Of a DNA stretch of 7,695 nt, positions 6,203 to 7,695 are shown piece after piece. The stretch covers positions 1 to 7,695 of the forward strand of contig SKNI01000504.1 in NCBI GenBank assembly GCA_007120615.1. Direction: 5' to 3'. This DNA comes from Myxococcales bacterium. GTDB lineage: Bacteria; Myxococcota_A; Bradymonadia; Bradymonadales; Bradymonadaceae. The notes under the pieces were generated by a model. It saw nothing but the letters and a program-made list of their open reading frames with translations. It had not been told where the DNA came from and searched no databases. The translations under genes and the position numbers were made by a program. Position 1 is the first letter of the stretch, and the number at the start of each line of letters is the position of its first letter.

Positions 6203-6430
6203 ATGATGAAATTTTTCAGCTTTGCGACCCTCCTGGTATTGGTTTTTTCCCTGGCCTTCGTCGGCTGCGCCACCCCGGACGACGAAGAGCGTCGCCGAGC
6301 TTCTCCACCTCCCGGATCCCACAGCCCCTTTGCCCATCCCGATGACAACGACGGCATGCGCGATCAGCCCGAGCCCCCACCGCCGGAGCCCATGGAAGAT
6401 GAGCCCGACGAGCCCGAGCCGGAGCGTTGA
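6203..6430 (+). CDS. Small proline/acid-rich lipoprotein, function unknown
   Basis: A 75-residue protein starting MMKFFSFATLLVLVF. Its hydrophobic segment ends in LAFVGC, a slightly atypical lipobox (Phe at -3) with C22 as the likely lipidated residue. The mature part is low-complexity: DDEERRR, a PPPGSHSPFAHPDDND stretch, then a Pro/Glu/Asp tail (PEPPPPEPMEDEPDEPEPER). Nothing suggests an enzyme. It follows the CxC lipoprotein gene by 61 nt on the same strand and may share its transcript. The ribosome site is weak (GGA 6 nt before the second ATG at 6206), so the start could be either of two adjacent ATGs. I do not recognise a family; the coding call rests on signal peptide, lipobox and position. 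Confidence 0.65.
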   Translation: MMKFFSFATLLVLVFSLAFVGCATPDDEERRRASPPPGSHSPFAHPDDNDGMRDQPEPPPPEPMEDEPDEPEPER

Positions 6431-6459
6431 TTTTCGATCTCCTCCGTTGTGGATACGTT

Positions 6460-6482
6460 TAGTAGTCGCTGCACCGCTACTA
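6460..6482 (+). other. Short inverted repeat upstream of the SDR gene
   Basis: TAGTAG (6460-6465) and CTACTA (6477-6482) flank an 11-nt centre, in the 72-nt gap between the small lipoprotein and the SDR. It ends 20 nt before the SDR ATG. It could be an operator or a weak leader hairpin. No convincing -35/-10 pair is seen in the gap. Confidence 0.25.
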
Positions 6483-6502
6483 TTTCACACCAGGGGGAGA
6501 TC

Positions 6503-7519
6503 ATGTTCAATAAGCTCAAGGATTCGGTCGTCGTCGTAACCGGAGCGTCCAGCGGAATCGGCCGCGCCACCGCCATGGCACTGGCAAAAAAGGGGGCCCA
6601 CGTCGTCGCCGCCGCCCGCCGCGAGGAGGCCCTCGACGAACTGGCCCGGGACTGCGAGGGCTTCAAAGGTGACGTGCTCGTGGTGCCCACCGACGTCACC
6701 GACGAAGATGCCGTGGAACACCTCGGAGAACAGGCCATCAAGCAGTTCGGAACGATCGACGCCTGGGTCAACAATGCCGCCGTCACCCTCTTTGCCCAAT
6801 TCGAAGAAGCCCCTCGCGACGCCTACCGCCGGGTCTTAGAGACCAACCTCTTTGGCTATATCTACGGGGCCCGAACCGCGATTCGAGTCTTTCGAGAGCA
6901 AGGATACGGAAACCTCATCAACGTCTCTTCTATGGTTACCCGCGGGGGGTCCCCATATATCAGCGCCTACGTCACCTCCAAATACGGGGTCAACGGCCTG
7001 ACCAAGTGTCTGCGACAGGAATTGCAAGACACCGATATCGACATCTGCCTGGTGATGCCCGCCTCCATCGACACCCCTCTCTTTCAGCAGGCCGCCAATT
7101 ACACCGGACGAGCCGTCAAGCCCATGGATCCTGTCTACGACGCTCGAAAGGTCAGCGACTGCATCGTCGATCTCATCAAAAGTCCCGAAGACGAGACCTA
7201 CGTCGGAAACGCCGGCCGCGCCATGGGAGCCCTTCATAAAGTCGCACCGAAAGCCTACGAAAAGACCATGGCTCGCCAGGTTCCGAAGAAACACTTTCGG
7301 GAACTCCCCGCTGCTCCCAACAACGGCAATCTCTTTCAGCCCCAGAATCACTGGGCCCGCATTGACGGCGGATGGAACGGAAAGCGAGGCATCACCAAAA
7401 ACGGTGCCGCCAAAGTGGCCACCGCCGGGCTCATGCTCGCCATCCCCGCCGCCGCCTGGGTCTGGTGGAATAACGGTGGGCAGTCCAAAAGCTGGGTTCG
7501 CCGTCTGATGCCGGTATAA
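6503..7519 (+). CDS. Classical short-chain dehydrogenase/reductase with hydrophobic C-terminal tail
   Basis: A 338-residue NAD(P)-dependent oxidoreductase. The Rossmann cofactor motif TGASSGIG is at 13-20, NNAA at 90-93, and the catalytic set N115, S143, Y156 and K160 (YVTSK) is complete. ARR at 38-40 after the second strand would suit NADP(H). Classical SDRs are about 250 residues; here about 85 extra residues follow, including a hydrophobic stretch at about 304-322 (VATAGLMLAIPAAAWVWW) and a basic end (WVRRLMPV). This could anchor the enzyme in the membrane, as in a known group of about 330-residue SDRs. The substrate is unknown. The ATG at 6503 has GGGGGAG 3 nt upstream and sits directly before the first strand of the fold; an in-frame ATG at 6449 would add 18 poorly matching residues and lacks a ribosome site. 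Confidence 0.93.
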   Translation: MFNKLKDSVVVVTGASSGIGRATAMALAKKGAHVVAAARREEALDELARDCEGFKGDVLVVPTDVTDEDAVEHLGEQAIKQFGTIDAWVNNAAVTLFAQFEEAPRDAYRRVLETNLFGYIYGARTAIRVFREQGYGNLINVSSMVTRGGSPYISAYVTSKYGVNGLTKCLRQELQDTDIDICLVMPASIDTPLFQQAANYTGRAVKPMDPVYDARKVSDCIVDLIKSPEDETYVGNAGRAMGALHKVAPKAYEKTMARQVPKKHFRELPAAPNNGNLFQPQNHWARIDGGWNGKRGITKNGAAKVATAGLMLAIPAAAWVWWNNGGQSKSWVRRLMPV

Positions 7520-7526
7520 GGGAGCG

Positions 7527-7579
7527 CGGACATTTCTGTCCGTTCATGGGAGACATCGGACGAAGGACACTCCTGAACG
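7527..7579 (+). repeat. REP-like hairpins just downstream of the SDR gene
   Basis: CGGACA-TTTC-TGTCCG (7527-7542) is a perfect 6-bp hairpin starting 8 nt past the SDR stop. A second stem pairs CGTTCA (7541-7546) and GGAG (7549-7552) with CTCC (7570-7573) and TGAACG (7574-7579), with a 2-nt bulge, and overlaps the first by two bases. No T-run follows, so these resemble REP-type extragenic palindromes more than a terminator, although they may protect the 3' end of the SDR message. Confidence 0.6.
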
Positions 7580-7605
7580 CTATCCGCCGCAACCGCTATA
7601 CAGAG

Positions 7606-7689
7606 TTTGGCGCCGATGACATCTCTGTCATCGCCGTAGAAAAAAGCGCTTTTTTGTTTGGCGAGGACATGGATGTCCTCGGCGCCAAA
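7606..7689. repeat. 84-nt composite palindrome of two inverted REP-like hairpin units
   Basis: Arms 7606-7635 and 7660-7689 are inverted copies identical at 26 of 30 positions. Each arm starts TTTGGCGCCGA (read inward) and is itself a hairpin: GATGACA-TCTC-TGTCATC on the left and GAGGACA-TGGA-TGTCCTC on the right. Both arms are centred exactly on a perfect 16-bp palindrome, AAAAAAGCGCTTTTTT (7640-7655). Two of the four differences between arms are a paired T-A versus G-C change inside the stem; the other two lie in the loop. The layout is that of a BIME (paired inverted REP elements). A bidirectional terminator role for the central A/T tracts is possible. The short remainder (7580-7605 and 7690-7695) shows nothing clear. 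Confidence 0.75.
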
Positions 7690-7695
7690 GTCAAC

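Noticed and set aside
6449..6502. Earlier in-frame ATG for the SDR
   Set aside because: No ribosome site; the added residues do not fit an SDR N-terminus, whereas GGGGGAG precedes the ATG at 6503.
6364..6786. A Ser/Ala-rich 140-codon minus-strand frame over the SDR start
   Set aside because: Low-complexity shadow of the SDR and the Pro/Glu-rich tail; the SDR motifs settle the strand.
7521..7695. CRISPR array or integron attC site at the right end
   Set aside because: The repeats are inverted pairs with no regular direct repeats or spacers, and no cas gene or integrase is present; paired REP-like elements explain the structure better.

Overview
This 7.7 kb window looks like the chromosome of a Gram-negative bacterium with moderately high GC content and AT-richer gaps between genes. 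Two short secreted proteins have lipoprotein signal peptides with a lipobox cysteine at residue 22, which fits a diderm envelope. Small acidic lipoproteins, an EcsC-domain protein and REP-like palindromes would suit a deltaproteobacterial/Myxococcota-type genome such as Bradymonadales. That placement is inference from style, not from a marker gene. I see no tRNA, rRNA, CRISPR array, transposase or phage gene.

Layout. The left 5.6 kb reads leftward (minus strand). From right to left it holds an AMP-forming acyl-CoA synthetase of MatB/ACSF3 type (4042-5601), then a two-gene coupled unit. That unit is a 784-residue helical-repeat protein with a C-terminal EcsC domain (1511-3865), followed 4 nt later by a calcineurin-like metallophosphoesterase (532-1506). 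Next comes a structured 245-nt gap, and then the first 95 codons of a PlsX-like phosphate acyltransferase that runs off the left edge. The right 2 kb reads rightward: a 134-residue lipoprotein with five CxC pairs at exact 7-residue spacing between histidine-rich patches (5737-6141), a 75-residue proline/acid-rich lipoprotein (6203-6430), and a classical short-chain dehydrogenase with a hydrophobic C-terminal tail (6503-7519). The last 176 nt hold REP-like hairpins, including an 84-nt near-palindrome built from two inverted hairpin units.

How the genes may work together. The phosphoesterase and EcsC protein are almost certainly co-translated; a membrane-associated phosphoesterase module is a reasonable hypothesis with no known substrate. 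The acyl-CoA synthetase, PlsX-like enzyme and SDR hint at acyl/lipid metabolism, but they are not one operon. The CxC lipoprotein is best read as an envelope metal-binding (metallothionein-like) protein. The strongest candidates for something undescribed are the CxC-heptad lipoprotein, the EcsC/phosphoesterase pair and the composite 84-nt palindrome.
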